Assembly: GCA_002338615.1 (NCBI GenBank) | Contig: DDIS01000013.1 | Span: forward strand, 12,422 to 76,421 | Length of the DNA: 64,000 nucleotides | Reading direction: 5' to 3' | Source: Proteobacteria bacterium UBA1844 | GTDB taxonomy: Bacteria; Pseudomonadota; Gammaproteobacteria; Steroidobacterales; Woeseiaceae | Shown: positions 28,464 through 37,535 of the stretch, piece after piece | How the letters are laid out: every line of letters starts with the position of its first letter | How positions within the stretch are numbered: the stretch's first letter is position 1 | Position numbers and translations under genes: made by a program | The notes under the pieces: model-generated | Told to the model about the DNA's origin: nothing | Database searches by the model: none | The model's input: the letters and a program-made list of their open reading frames with translations, nothing else

Positions 28464-30332
28464 TTACTCCGTGTACTTGTAAACGGTAACGTACGATTCC
28501 CCTGACAACCAGATTTTGTTGGTTGCCTCGATTGGAGTGTGCTCTTCGGCTGGTATGCCACCTGTATTCAGGTTTCGAGACAAACGGGGGAAATTACTAC
28601 TGGAAATGTGTAGACGCATGCGGTGGCCGGGCTTCAGATAGTACGCAATAGACCGCATGTCAATGGAAGCGCGATAGCGTACTTCTGGCGTCATCAATAC
28701 CGGGTTCGGAAAACTGCCACGGTAGCGCATGCGGAGCGCACCTTCCTGGATATTCAATGTTGAGCCATCCGGACTCACATCAACCAGCTTTGCAGTGAAG
28801 TCAGTATCGACCGCACTGGACGAGACCAACAATTCCGTACGGAGGGGCCCGACGATTCGGTAGCCCTGCGGAAAAGGCTCTGACGTGTAAATCAGGACGT
28901 CGTCGCGCTTTTCAACGTCTGATTGATCCACATGCCCGGGTACGTCGTTCGGGTTCCCTGTACAGCACACCGGGCCGCCCTTGCTGGGTACGGGGTTCAG
29001 CGGATCGTAACGAAATTCATCGTACTGTCGATTTGCGCTTCCCGTCCCAACTCCGACTGTCCGCGACAGAGTACCGTCTCCGTTAATACTGTTCGCGCCT
29101 GACTGGCTACCCAGGACCCACTGTTGATTAACAGATCGGCGAGGCGGCCATTGCTCAGACTCGATCCAGCGGTTTTCTGCCAGCACAAAGAATCGAAAAT
29201 TGGGGAGTTCTGGTGGCGTGGTCGATGCCTGTTTCAACCAGTAGTCAAACCATGCAAGATAAAGCTCATCATAAGAGAGGCCATCATAAGGTTGGCTGTC
29301 GTTGGAAACTTCAAGGTTCCCGATACGGTAGGCAATGTTCTTGGTATTCAAGTCACAGTGATTCCCCGGTGCAACGATTACCGGATGAATCGGTTCAATC
29401 CCGCGCTTCCTTGCCGATCGCTTTGACATTTCCGCAATGGCGAATGTGCCTGCCAGGGTCTGGTCTTCCCAGGTATTGATAGCCAGAGTCGGTATTGCCG
29501 ACCCGTCATCGTCAGTGAGGTAGCCAAGACGATCCCACCAGGGATCGCCGAGTGGGCGGGATACGAAGTCCTCGTAGTCGGTAAGATCATCACGTTGTTG
29601 CCGTACCAGGCCGACTATCGGGAGACCGTCCAAAGCAGCCGGCGTCAGTTGCGAAGGCCCCACTTTCGGGCCGGGAGACTTCTGGCCCGAGACCGTAAAC
29701 CAGCCCACTGCCGACGCGAGATTCAGCACACCGCCCTCGTAGATACCGAAATAATCGTAGCGTCCCGCAGCAGAGCCGATGCTGCCGCCCGCGCCCATCG
29801 TTATCATTGCAACGTGCCTTGGATCCTCGGCCTTTGCTAGCATGTGCTGGGATTCGCCGAGGGCCGAGCAACCAAAGGTTCCGACACGACCGTTAGACCA
29901 CGGTTGGGCGACGATCCACGCGAGCGTATCTTCCCCGTCCTCAACAGTCTTGTTGTACGGAGCAAAACGTCCCTCAGACGCAAAGCGCCCGCGCATGTCT
30001 TGTACTAATACAGCATAACCATTGGCGGCAAATAAGTCCGCCGCTTCGCGAGCCCGCCAATATACATTTTTGTCGTACGGCAACCTCACGAGAACCGTGC
30101 CAAGTGGGTCATGAATAGTGCGCGGCAAATACAGATTGGCGGAAAGATGAACTCCATCTCGCATTTTAATGCGGCTATCGTGATTGATCACATAACCACC
30201 ACGAATACCGTCCAAGCCGTCGCGAATAACGTATCGAAGGTTTGTAGCCGCGTTGCTACTTGCCAACCACAGCCCAATCAGCACGAACGAGGCTACGCCG
30301 ACAAGCAACGACAAACGACAGAGCCTACTCAT
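28464..30332 (-). CDS. CocE/NonD-family hydrolase (X-Pro dipeptidyl-peptidase-like)
   Basis: 622 aa from the ATG at 30332, 10 nt after the TonB receptor stop (frame open to 30374). A hydrophobic N-terminal helix (about 9-28) suggests export or anchoring. The alpha/beta-hydrolase domain shows RDGVHLSANLYLP and the nucleophile elbow GCSALGE, in which Ser is flanked by Cys-Ser-Ala rather than the usual aromatic, and a later CocE-type C-terminal jelly roll (HRMRLHISSSNFPR). Substrates of the family are esters, amides and X-Pro peptides. Location next to the receptor suggests hydrolysis of the imported compound in the periplasm. Confidence 0.88.
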   Translation of the reverse strand: MSRLCRLSLLVGVASFVLIGLWLASSNAATNLRYVIRDGLDGIRGGYVINHDSRIKMRDGVHLSANLYLPRTIHDPLGTVLVRLPYDKNVYWRAREAADLFAANGYAVLVQDMRGRFASEGRFAPYNKTVEDGEDTLAWIVAQPWSNGRVGTFGCSALGESQHMLAKAEDPRHVAMITMGAGGSIGSAAGRYDYFGIYEGGVLNLASAVGWFTVSGQKSPGPKVGPSQLTPAALDGLPIVGLVRQQRDDLTDYEDFVSRPLGDPWWDRLGYLTDDDGSAIPTLAINTWEDQTLAGTFAIAEMSKRSARKRGIEPIHPVIVAPGNHCDLNTKNIAYRIGNLEVSNDSQPYDGLSYDELYLAWFDYWLKQASTTPPELPNFRFFVLAENRWIESEQWPPRRSVNQQWVLGSQSGANSINGDGTLSRTVGVGTGSANRQYDEFRYDPLNPVPSKGGPVCCTGNPNDVPGHVDQSDVEKRDDVLIYTSEPFPQGYRIVGPLRTELLVSSSAVDTDFTAKLVDVSPDGSTLNIQEGALRMRYRGSFPNPVLMTPEVRYRASIDMRSIAYYLKPGHRMRLHISSSNFPRLSRNLNTGGIPAEEHTPIEATNKIWLSGESYVTVYKYTE

Positions 30333-30342
30333 CACTTTATAC

Positions 30343-32697
30343 TTACCGGAACCAGGCGATGACCTCGATTCCAACGGTCCGGGGCTGATTGATCAGGTAG
30401 CGGTAACGGGCTGGCCGTCCGCCTGATGCAGGTAAATTGCCCGCTTCAGGCTTCCAATCGCCGTAGTTCGCGCGTTCATCTGTAAGGTTATTTGCAAAGA
30501 TACTGAAGCGCCAGATTTTCAGGTCCAAACCCGCGCGGAGATCCAGCAAACTATACGAATCCCTCGACAGCCCATCAACGGCCTCATTCGCATAACTGAT
30601 ACTGTCTCCCGTGTACGTCAGGCGGCCCCGCACGAACCCGTCGCCAAATGCGGTTGGCCAGGTAAATTCGCCGGATAGAGAACCTGTCCACGTTGGTACG
30701 CCGGATAGTTCCTGGCCGACAACTGCCGTTGGGCTCGACCCTACGTCTGTAACTTCGGAATCGGTATAACCGAGTCCTGCCACCAGCTCCAGTTGGTCAT
30801 TCGGCAGATAGTTGATCTCTACTTCACCACCACGAATTTCGGCAGCGCCTGAATTTACAGTGACATTATAACCACCACACTGGCCACCAATATTGGTTAC
30901 CTGCTGAATGTTATTCCAGTCTGTGTAGAAAACGGCGGCGCGCGTACTGAGTCGATTGCCTTTCCACGAACCTTTGGTGCCGATCTCGTACGTCCACAAG
31001 TCGTCACTTTCAAACGGAATTGGTACGCCCACGGGCAATCCGAGCTCGATAAGCTGTGCTTCACAGGTTGGCGGTAACGCACCTGTTGACCCACCAGTTC
31101 GGAAGCCCTTCGCGGCGCTCGCATAAACGTTGCTTTGCTCACTCACTTGAAACTGGGCAGTAAACCGAGGCGTGGTAGCGTCCTCTTGCGCCGAACCGGT
31201 CGCATTCGTCACGCCAGCATTGAGCCAACCGACTGTACGATTAAAGAAGTAAGTCTCAAGGTCCGCGTAGCGCACGCCACCAGTCACAGTCAGCGCGTCC
31301 GTAACCTTGTAGGTCAGGTCTGCAAAGTAGGCGGTCTCGTCATTCCCGGCGCCCGAATTCTGCAGATAGGTGAGGTCAGAACCCAAGGCCCCGCCGGATA
31401 TTTCATTTATTCCACTAGATATTAACTGCAGATCGTAGGTACGATCCGACTCCTGTTTGTAGACGCCCAAGATCATCTGGAATGGGCCGTTAAAAGCCGA
31501 TGAAAAACGCAGCTCGCTGGTATTGGTGTCGGTATCGAACCAAGCGTAGGTTGGCGTCGGACTATAGATTGAGATCGTGGGGCCAAAAAATGACGAGTAG
31601 AATGCCGTTACATCCGTACCGTCGTCAAGATCGAGAGAGTCGCGTTCAAACTGACTGGTTGAGAATACAATAGAACCGAACGATAAATCGTATCGGCCAG
31701 TTAAGGCGACGAAAGTCCAGTCTTCGTCCATACCTTCGGCGACATCAAGCGGTCTTTCCTGAATAAGATTGTCGATATCGAAATCGGCCAGAGGCAAGCC
31801 GTTCGACTTCATTTGTTGAGTCATCGCCAACAGGCTGATCGATAAACCGTCGATTGCCTTCGGCTCAATCCGAAGCGTCCCGGTGACCCCAGAAATGCGC
31901 TCATCAGCAACGTTTTCGACGTCGCCAGGCCCAACGTTGACTGGAAGCGCTGTGTCCTCCCAGGTCTGAACCCCGAAACGTCGCGTAAAAATACCAGGTG
32001 TGTAGCTGCCGTATGCGGACAATCGAACCGCCGCCTGGTTGTCCAGGAACGGCAAATTTGCAGATACCGCCGAAGAGTATCCTGCACCTCCATCTTTGGT
32101 CGAGTTTCCCTCGATCGAAACTTTGGCATTGAAGTCATTGAGATTTGGCTGGCGCGTGATCAAACGTACGGTCCCACCCAGCGAGGAGGAGCCGAAAAGA
32201 GTTCCCTGCGGGCCGCGCAATACCTCGATCCGCTCCAGCTCGAAAACCCTAGGGTCCAGCGACAAGGGTAGCGGCGTATCGTCTATGTAGTAACTAGTGG
32301 CGTTATCGCCAGCTACCCCTCTCAGTGTGATTCCTCTCGCATTCACGACTCCGAATCCGTTGCCGGTTCCGCCGGCGCCAGCGCCCATACCAAACGCAAG
32401 ATTGGGAATCGAATTCGCGACGTCATAGAAACTCTTGTCACCAAAGTCCACGATCTGCTGACCAGAGATTGCGGTAATACTGATTGGAATATCGTTGATA
32501 CGCTGCTCGCGCCGCTGTGCTGTGACAGTGATTTCTTCCAGAGTTCCGGTCGCAGAATTGCTGTCTGAAACCTGCGCGAGAACTTGCCCAGAGAACGCAA
32601 TACAACTTAGTGCTGAGCAAAGAATAACTAGTGATTCACCAATAAAATGGTCGATCGAGAACGACCTCGTGCCGGTTTTTAAATCGTCCTTAGTCAT
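30343..32697 (-). CDS. TonB-dependent outer-membrane receptor
   Basis: 784 aa from the ATG at 32697, which has GGAGGAG upstream (frame open to 32847). Signal peptide ends near GQVLAQVS; TonB-box-like EEITVTAQRREQR; plug domain IPISITAISGQQI with LRGPQGTLFGSSSLGG; then a barrel ending in TVGIEVIAWFR. It heads the receptor-CocE-BKACE operon and is divergent from the FAD/GcvT-like gene. The promoter region carries an AGATCT-centred palindrome also found beside the GntR gene, so that regulator may control it. Confidence 0.92.
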   Translation of the reverse strand: MTKDDLKTGTRSFSIDHFIGESLVILCSALSCIAFSGQVLAQVSDSNSATGTLEEITVTAQRREQRINDIPISITAISGQQIVDFGDKSFYDVANSIPNLAFGMGAGAGGTGNGFGVVNARGITLRGVAGDNATSYYIDDTPLPLSLDPRVFELERIEVLRGPQGTLFGSSSLGGTVRLITRQPNLNDFNAKVSIEGNSTKDGGAGYSSAVSANLPFLDNQAAVRLSAYGSYTPGIFTRRFGVQTWEDTALPVNVGPGDVENVADERISGVTGTLRIEPKAIDGLSISLLAMTQQMKSNGLPLADFDIDNLIQERPLDVAEGMDEDWTFVALTGRYDLSFGSIVFSTSQFERDSLDLDDGTDVTAFYSSFFGPTISIYSPTPTYAWFDTDTNTSELRFSSAFNGPFQMILGVYKQESDRTYDLQLISSGINEISGGALGSDLTYLQNSGAGNDETAYFADLTYKVTDALTVTGGVRYADLETYFFNRTVGWLNAGVTNATGSAQEDATTPRFTAQFQVSEQSNVYASAAKGFRTGGSTGALPPTCEAQLIELGLPVGVPIPFESDDLWTYEIGTKGSWKGNRLSTRAAVFYTDWNNIQQVTNIGGQCGGYNVTVNSGAAEIRGGEVEINYLPNDQLELVAGLGYTDSEVTDVGSSPTAVVGQELSGVPTWTGSLSGEFTWPTAFGDGFVRGRLTYTGDSISYANEAVDGLSRDSYSLLDLRAGLDLKIWRFSIFANNLTDERANYGDWKPEAGNLPASGGRPARYRYLINQPRTVGIEVIAWFR

Positions 32698-32854
32698 GAT
32701 TCTCTCCTCCCGAACAAGTAAATAGCGGCTGTGATCATTTCTTGCCGCTGCGGCGTCAAGGTTAGCCCGCGGATCCCTGGTCCAGGATCCTAAACGACGT
32801 GAACTCCCCGACGAAAGTGGACTTGCGACCCAAGTGAGACGTCGCAACCAAGGC

Positions 32855-32883
32855 TTGACATCCGTGATCTTAGATCTCAGTCT
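32855..32883 (+). promoter_or_regulatory. Candidate promoter and GntR operator copy 1
   Basis: TTGACA at 32855-32860 is a perfect -35 hexamer for the FAD gene. The near-perfect palindrome CTTAGATCTCAG at 32869-32880 lies just downstream, where a repressor could block polymerase. The same core with one base difference, CTGAGATCTCAG, sits at 37460-37471 between the GntR and aminotransferase genes. No good -10 hexamer could be assigned, so the promoter part is tentative. Confidence 0.5.
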
Positions 32884-32939
32884 ATCGGCCTGTCAATAGC
32901 GGACTGTAATGCTGCACCTAAGCAAAGAGGGGCAAGAAC

Positions 32940-35204
32940 ATCAGCAAGCAACAGTGGAAATCAAGCGCGACGGCGGTGGTCATTGGCGGCGGCATCGCGG
33001 GTTGCAGCACTGCCTATCACCTCGCCAAGATGGGCATTCGTGATGTCATTCTCGTGGAACGCGCAACACTGAGCTCCGGTACGACCTGGCATTCTGCAGG
33101 CAATATGGAAACATATCGTGACGATGCACTGGCGTTCGAGATGGTTCGGTACGCTGTAGATTCCTTCCCGATTCTGGAGCAGGAAACCGGGCTCTCGGTA
33201 GGGTGGCGGCGGACCGGTCGCGTTATGTATACGGATCGCGAGGACCGTCTGCAAGTTTTCCAGGCGCTGCCTGAACTGGGCAGATTACGTGGTATTGAGC
33301 TTCAGTCGCTGAGCCCCTCCGAAGTCCACGCAAGGCTACCGATCATTGAAGCTGAAGGTCTCACGGGCGGATTGTGGGTACCGGGAGATGGCCGGGTAAA
33401 CCCAACGGATCTTGTCATGGCCTATGCTCGCGCAGCACGACACATGGGTGTCACAATTGTTCAGGAAACCTCAGTAAGCGAGATCAATTCAGCGAACGGC
33501 AGCATTACGGGAATCGAAACTACCGCAGGCATGATAGAAACCGACACCGTCATAGTGGCCGCCGGCCTCTGGTCAAACGAACTTACTGAAACCTGTGGCA
33601 TTCGCCTCCCACTATATGCGTTAGAGCATCTGTATCTGATCACCGAGCCCGTTGCGGGGCTCGACCGCAATCTTCCAATGTTCCTTTCCTATGACGATCA
33701 ACTCTATGGGCGAGAGGAGGTCGGCGGCCTCATAATTGGCTGTCTGGACAGCGACGCTATCCCGATTTCGTCGAAGAAGCTCGGACAGGATTTTGCATTC
33801 TCGCTGCTGGACGAGCGTTGGGACCAGTTTGAACCCTACATGCTGACTGCAATGAAGCGATTTCCGGTTCTGGAGCATGCGGGCATCAAGATGCTACTGA
33901 ACGGGCCCGAGAGCTTCACACCCGATGACAAAATGTTGTTAGGGCCTGTACCCAAAGTTTCCGGTCTCTACGTCCTGGCTGCGATGAACTCAAACGGTAT
34001 CGCCCTGTCACCGGCAGCCGGGCGGTATATCGCCGAGTGGGTTTCCAATGGCGCACCGGGTACCGACGTTTCGACGATTGATATTCGCCGATTCCACGAA
34101 AGCCAGGCCACAGAAGAGTACATCGAGAATCGTGTGACGGAAGTAGCTGGCTTCGCGTGCGCGATGCCGCGTGAAGAATATGACTACCAGACCTCCCGCG
34201 ATATTCGAAAATCGCCACTTCACGAGACACTTAGAACTTCCGGTGCGTATTTTAAGTCGGTATGCGGCTGGGAACGTCCACACTGGTTTACGACCGCCGA
34301 AAAGGACAATCACTGGCTCGATATAGTTGACGAAGAATGGCGGACAACGGAACACGGCAACTTAGCGATTGACCGATCAAGCGATGTGAAAATCGGCCTC
34401 TATGGGGATGCCTGTACCCACTGGCTGCTTGAACGTTGTGTCACTTTCGATGCTGATACATCGGCACAGCTGCAGACTGTCATATTGGTAGATAAAGCTC
34501 ACCGCCCACAATCGATGGCCCACGCAGTCCGACTTGATGACGGCTGGCTGCTCATTGCTGGACCAGAACAGGAGACAAGACTCAAGGAATTTCTACGGCG
34601 AAACCCTCCCCCACATAATCAGAAAAAGATTGATTATACGACTACTCATGGCTGCCTTGAGATCGTAGGAAAGAACCGTCATGGCTTGGGCGGCACGGTT
34701 AGCAATGTGATGAGCGTCGTTGCCGATGAGGATCTGGGAGCCATTTTCATTGTTGCACCGACCGACGCTATGATTGGGATCTGGAATCAGGTCACGAAGC
34801 AACCGGGTATACCAGTACGTCCCGGCGGGTTTCTTGCGCGAGAGGCACTTAGAATTCGAGCGGGCTTGCCGACGTTTCCAGACGATATAGATCCGTTCAC
34901 ACCGTTACAGTTTTTCTCCCCGGCATCGAACGTTCCTTTCAGGCTCGGCGGTAAACTCGCCACGGAACCGCATAAGAGAATGGTCCGTTGCTCCAGTCCC
35001 TGGCCGCTAGCGGGCCGAAGTAGCGGTGCGGCAGTAATCTCCGACGAACGTGTGGTTGGTAAAGTGACTTCAGCAATGCGATTGCCTTCGTGGCAATCTG
35101 CGATTGCACTTGTAAGAATACACGCCGACGTTGAAAAGACTGCATCACTGACCTTGCTTGCAGAAGGCCAACAATGGCCGCTGCATCAAGGTACGGCTGA
35201 GTAG
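32940..35204 (+). CDS. FAD oxidoreductase fused to GcvT-like domain (dimethylglycine/sarcosine dehydrogenase family)
   Basis: Predicted N-demethylating amine oxidase. The Rossmann motif VVIGGGIAGCSTAYHLAK opens the DAO domain; SGTTWHSAG matches the segment in which relatives bind FAD covalently through His. A short linker domain follows and then a GcvT-like region (about 410-740) that is weakly conserved. The first ATG/GTG/TTG is GTG 32976, which would begin inside the first beta strand. The frame is open to 32922, and GAGGGG (32927-32932) sits 7 nt before an ATC at 32940, so an ATC start (754 aa) is the better fit. An amino-acid permease gene follows by 20 nt. Confidence 0.85.
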   Translation: MSKQQWKSSATAVVIGGGIAGCSTAYHLAKMGIRDVILVERATLSSGTTWHSAGNMETYRDDALAFEMVRYAVDSFPILEQETGLSVGWRRTGRVMYTDREDRLQVFQALPELGRLRGIELQSLSPSEVHARLPIIEAEGLTGGLWVPGDGRVNPTDLVMAYARAARHMGVTIVQETSVSEINSANGSITGIETTAGMIETDTVIVAAGLWSNELTETCGIRLPLYALEHLYLITEPVAGLDRNLPMFLSYDDQLYGREEVGGLIIGCLDSDAIPISSKKLGQDFAFSLLDERWDQFEPYMLTAMKRFPVLEHAGIKMLLNGPESFTPDDKMLLGPVPKVSGLYVLAAMNSNGIALSPAAGRYIAEWVSNGAPGTDVSTIDIRRFHESQATEEYIENRVTEVAGFACAMPREEYDYQTSRDIRKSPLHETLRTSGAYFKSVCGWERPHWFTTAEKDNHWLDIVDEEWRTTEHGNLAIDRSSDVKIGLYGDACTHWLLERCVTFDADTSAQLQTVILVDKAHRPQSMAHAVRLDDGWLLIAGPEQETRLKEFLRRNPPPHNQKKIDYTTTHGCLEIVGKNRHGLGGTVSNVMSVVADEDLGAIFIVAPTDAMIGIWNQVTKQPGIPVRPGGFLAREALRIRAGLPTFPDDIDPFTPLQFFSPASNVPFRLGGKLATEPHKRMVRCSSPWPLAGRSSGAAVISDERVVGKVTSAMRLPSWQSAIALVRIHADVEKTASLTLLAEGQQWPLHQGTAE

Positions 35205-35224
35205 TCACCAGGAGGGCTCGATTT

Positions 35225-36643
35225 GTGGCAACACTAAAGCACGATCTGCCTACATTGGGGCTCTTCTGTCTGGGCTTTGGCACTATAACAGGCGTTGGCT
35301 GGATTCTGTTGATGGGGCCCTGGTTGCAAGATGCTGGTAGTCTGGGCTCAATGCTCGCCTTCGCAATTGGTGCGATTGCTATTGTTTTTATTTCTTTGTG
35401 CTATGCGGAATTATGCGCAAAATTTCCTGTAGCTGGCGGCGAGATTGTCTTCAATTTCGAAGCCTATGGTTTGGTTGTGGCGTTCGTTACCGGTTGGTTT
35501 ATTGCCCTCACGTACATCTCTGGAATAGCCTATGAGGCGATCGCGGTCGGTTGGCTGATAACTGACCTCGTACCGGAACTAAAAGGCCGCTATCTCTACT
35601 CGTCGCTTGGCCATGATATCCATGCTGGCCCTCTGGCGATCGGGTTGCTTTTCATGGGTTTGATAGGGTGGCTGAATGCAAAAGGTGTTCGCGGCGTAAG
35701 TCGTATCCAGGTTTGGGTGACGATGACTTTTATTGCTGTGTCCGCCCTGTTCGTATTTTTCGCCATTTTTCGAGGCGATATTGAAAACCTTCATCCACTT
35801 TACTCCGGATCGTCCGGGCTGTCGGCGCGAGAGGGCTTGTTCAGCGTACTAGCCGTGACCCCATTCTTTTACGTTGGCTTTAATGTAATAGCACAGGCCA
35901 TGGGCGAACGTTCCGAATCGCTGCGGCCAGGCACCACAACACTCGTGCTGGTGGGATGCGTCGTTGCCGCGGCAGTTTTTTATCTTTTGGTCATTGTCGC
36001 TACAGCTATTGTGCTACCAAGAGATGAGTTGCTTGCAGATGCGTTGCCTGTATCTACTGCGTTTCAAGCTGCGTTTGGCTCAGTTGCATTGGGCAAAGCG
36101 GCTTTGATTGTTGGAATTCTCGGTCTTCTTACAACCTGGAACGCGCTCTATTTCGCAGCAGGTCGCGTACTGCTCGGATTCGGTCGCGCAAGCCTGCTGC
36201 CGAAACCTTTCACGGCCGTAAGCGAATCGAGTGGAACCCCATCGGTCGCACTGTTGTTTACAGGGATCATCGGTGCGCTCGGTACGTTCCTCGGCCAAGG
36301 AGCTATAATCCCGATATTCAATGCAATGTCAGGAGCGATGTGCGTGGTCTTTCTCCTTGTTTGCGTCGCAGTAATTCGGCTACGTAAGAAAGACACTCAA
36401 GCGGACGCGCGATATCGTATGCCGGGCGGACAAGCAACGCCTGTGATAGGCGCCGTATTCGCCACTGTACTCGCCCTAATATCGTTTGGGCAAGCCTTAG
36501 TGGGTGCTGACGGTGGTTTTCCGGTTGAATATTCGATCTTGTTGACCTGGCTGATTTTAGGCTATGTATTTTGGCAGTGGTCAGGCACTCGCCGAAAGGG
36601 TGTATCCAGGGAAGACCGGAGGCGAATGATGCTGGAAAACTAG
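35225..36643 (+). CDS. APC-family amino acid/polyamine permease
   Basis: 472 aa with twelve predicted helices. The first two helices carry the typical GFGTITGVGWILLMG and the substrate-loop CYAELCAKFPVAGGE; later PFFYVGFNVIAQAMGE is the usual sixth-helix region. GTG start has AGGAGGG 8 nt upstream. It lies 20 nt after the FAD enzyme on the same strand, so the pair most likely imports an N-methylated or other amino compound and oxidises it. Specific substrate unknown. Confidence 0.9.
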   Translation: MATLKHDLPTLGLFCLGFGTITGVGWILLMGPWLQDAGSLGSMLAFAIGAIAIVFISLCYAELCAKFPVAGGEIVFNFEAYGLVVAFVTGWFIALTYISGIAYEAIAVGWLITDLVPELKGRYLYSSLGHDIHAGPLAIGLLFMGLIGWLNAKGVRGVSRIQVWVTMTFIAVSALFVFFAIFRGDIENLHPLYSGSSGLSAREGLFSVLAVTPFFYVGFNVIAQAMGERSESLRPGTTTLVLVGCVVAAAVFYLLVIVATAIVLPRDELLADALPVSTAFQAAFGSVALGKAALIVGILGLLTTWNALYFAAGRVLLGFGRASLLPKPFTAVSESSGTPSVALLFTGIIGALGTFLGQGAIIPIFNAMSGAMCVVFLLVCVAVIRLRKKDTQADARYRMPGGQATPVIGAVFATVLALISFGQALVGADGGFPVEYSILLTWLILGYVFWQWSGTRRKGVSREDRRRMMLEN

Positions 36644-36652
36644 AATACCTGT

Positions 36653-37366
36653 TTACGAGTTGTCGGCACCTAGCTTGTCCCAAAAGGCCGGGATATTTGC
36701 CGTTGAGTTGAGATCGTCAAGCATCGCGTTGCGGGCCAAATGCGGTGACCGTTGTTCGAGTGCTTCGATGATTGCGGAATGGTGATTGTGAACGAATTGG
36801 GCTTGAGTACCAGTGTCACCAACCGCGTCCATCAGGTTATAAAGTGTCGGCGCGTACTGCAACCAAAGTGACTCAATGAGTGGCAGTATAGTCAAACACC
36901 GTGCGGCCTTATAGATATGGAAGTGAAACTCCATGTTTAGCCGCAGTCCTCTTTTTACGTTGTTTTCCGCGAAAGCCTGCTCCATTTGTCGTTCAAGGCG
37001 CTTTAAAACATCTAGCTCAGTTTTGGTTACGTGGGCAGCCGCTATTTCGCACGCATAGCTTTCCAAGATGACCCGTATGTCGAAGATTTCTTTTGCGCGG
37101 GACTTCGTCAAGGTGGGCACTCGCAAACCCCGATTAGGTATCGCCTCAAGCGCGCCCTCTGAAATCAGGCGCGCAGCCGCTTCACGCACAGGCATGGTAC
37201 TGGTATTAAAATCCTCGGCGATCACACGAATACTTAGAATCTCGCCGGGTTTGACTTGGGCTCCCAGGATCGCCTGCTTCAAATCCCGATACACCTGTGC
37301 CCTCACTGGTTCGTGGGCAATAGGGTTCTGGCCGAAACGTGATTGTTTCGCTTTCTTGGGACTAAT
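36653..37366 (-). CDS. GntR/FadR-family (FCD domain) transcriptional regulator
   Basis: 237 aa if started at ATT 37366. N-terminal winged helix (VYRDLKQAILGAQVKPGEILS, then FNTSTMPVREAAARLISEGALE) and C-terminal FCD ligand domain (DIRVILESYACEIAA, then LNMEFHFHIYKAA, with metal-type histidines). The best ribosome-binding site, GGAGGAG at 37374-37380, is 7 nt from ATT; a TTG at 37405 lies upstream of that site and a GTG at 37306 has none. It is transcribed toward the permease and away from the aminotransferase. Palindromes at 37460-37491 and 32869-32880 are its likely operators. Confidence 0.87.
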   Translation of the reverse strand: MSPKKAKQSRFGQNPIAHEPVRAQVYRDLKQAILGAQVKPGEILSIRVIAEDFNTSTMPVREAAARLISEGALEAIPNRGLRVPTLTKSRAKEIFDIRVILESYACEIAAAHVTKTELDVLKRLERQMEQAFAENNVKRGLRLNMEFHFHIYKAARCLTILPLIESLWLQYAPTLYNLMDAVGDTGTQAQFVHNHHSAIIEALEQRSPHLARNAMLDDLNSTANIPAFWDKLGADNS

Positions 37367-37459
37367 AGTGGATCTCCTCCGAGCCTGCGAAGTACTGCAT
37401 CGCAAGGTATCCCGCGAATATTGAAGTGCAGTATACGTTGAGCTAAACTGAATTGATAA

Positions 37460-37491
37460 CTGAGATCTCAGATCTTACGCATAAGTAAGAT
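37460..37491. promoter_or_regulatory. Paired palindromes between GntR and aminotransferase genes
   Basis: CTGAGATCTCAG (37460-37471) is a perfect 12-bp palindrome. Directly adjoining is ATCTTAC-N6-GTAAGAT (37472-37491), a perfect 7-bp inverted repeat. GntR/FadR proteins bind short palindromes as dimers, and this is the gap between the regulator and the divergent gene. The first palindrome recurs, with one change, in the other divergent promoter of the island. Confidence 0.6.
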
Positions 37492-37535
37492 TGTCTCTGC
37501 CCTATACACCTGCCCATATATCGGATCTGAACCCA

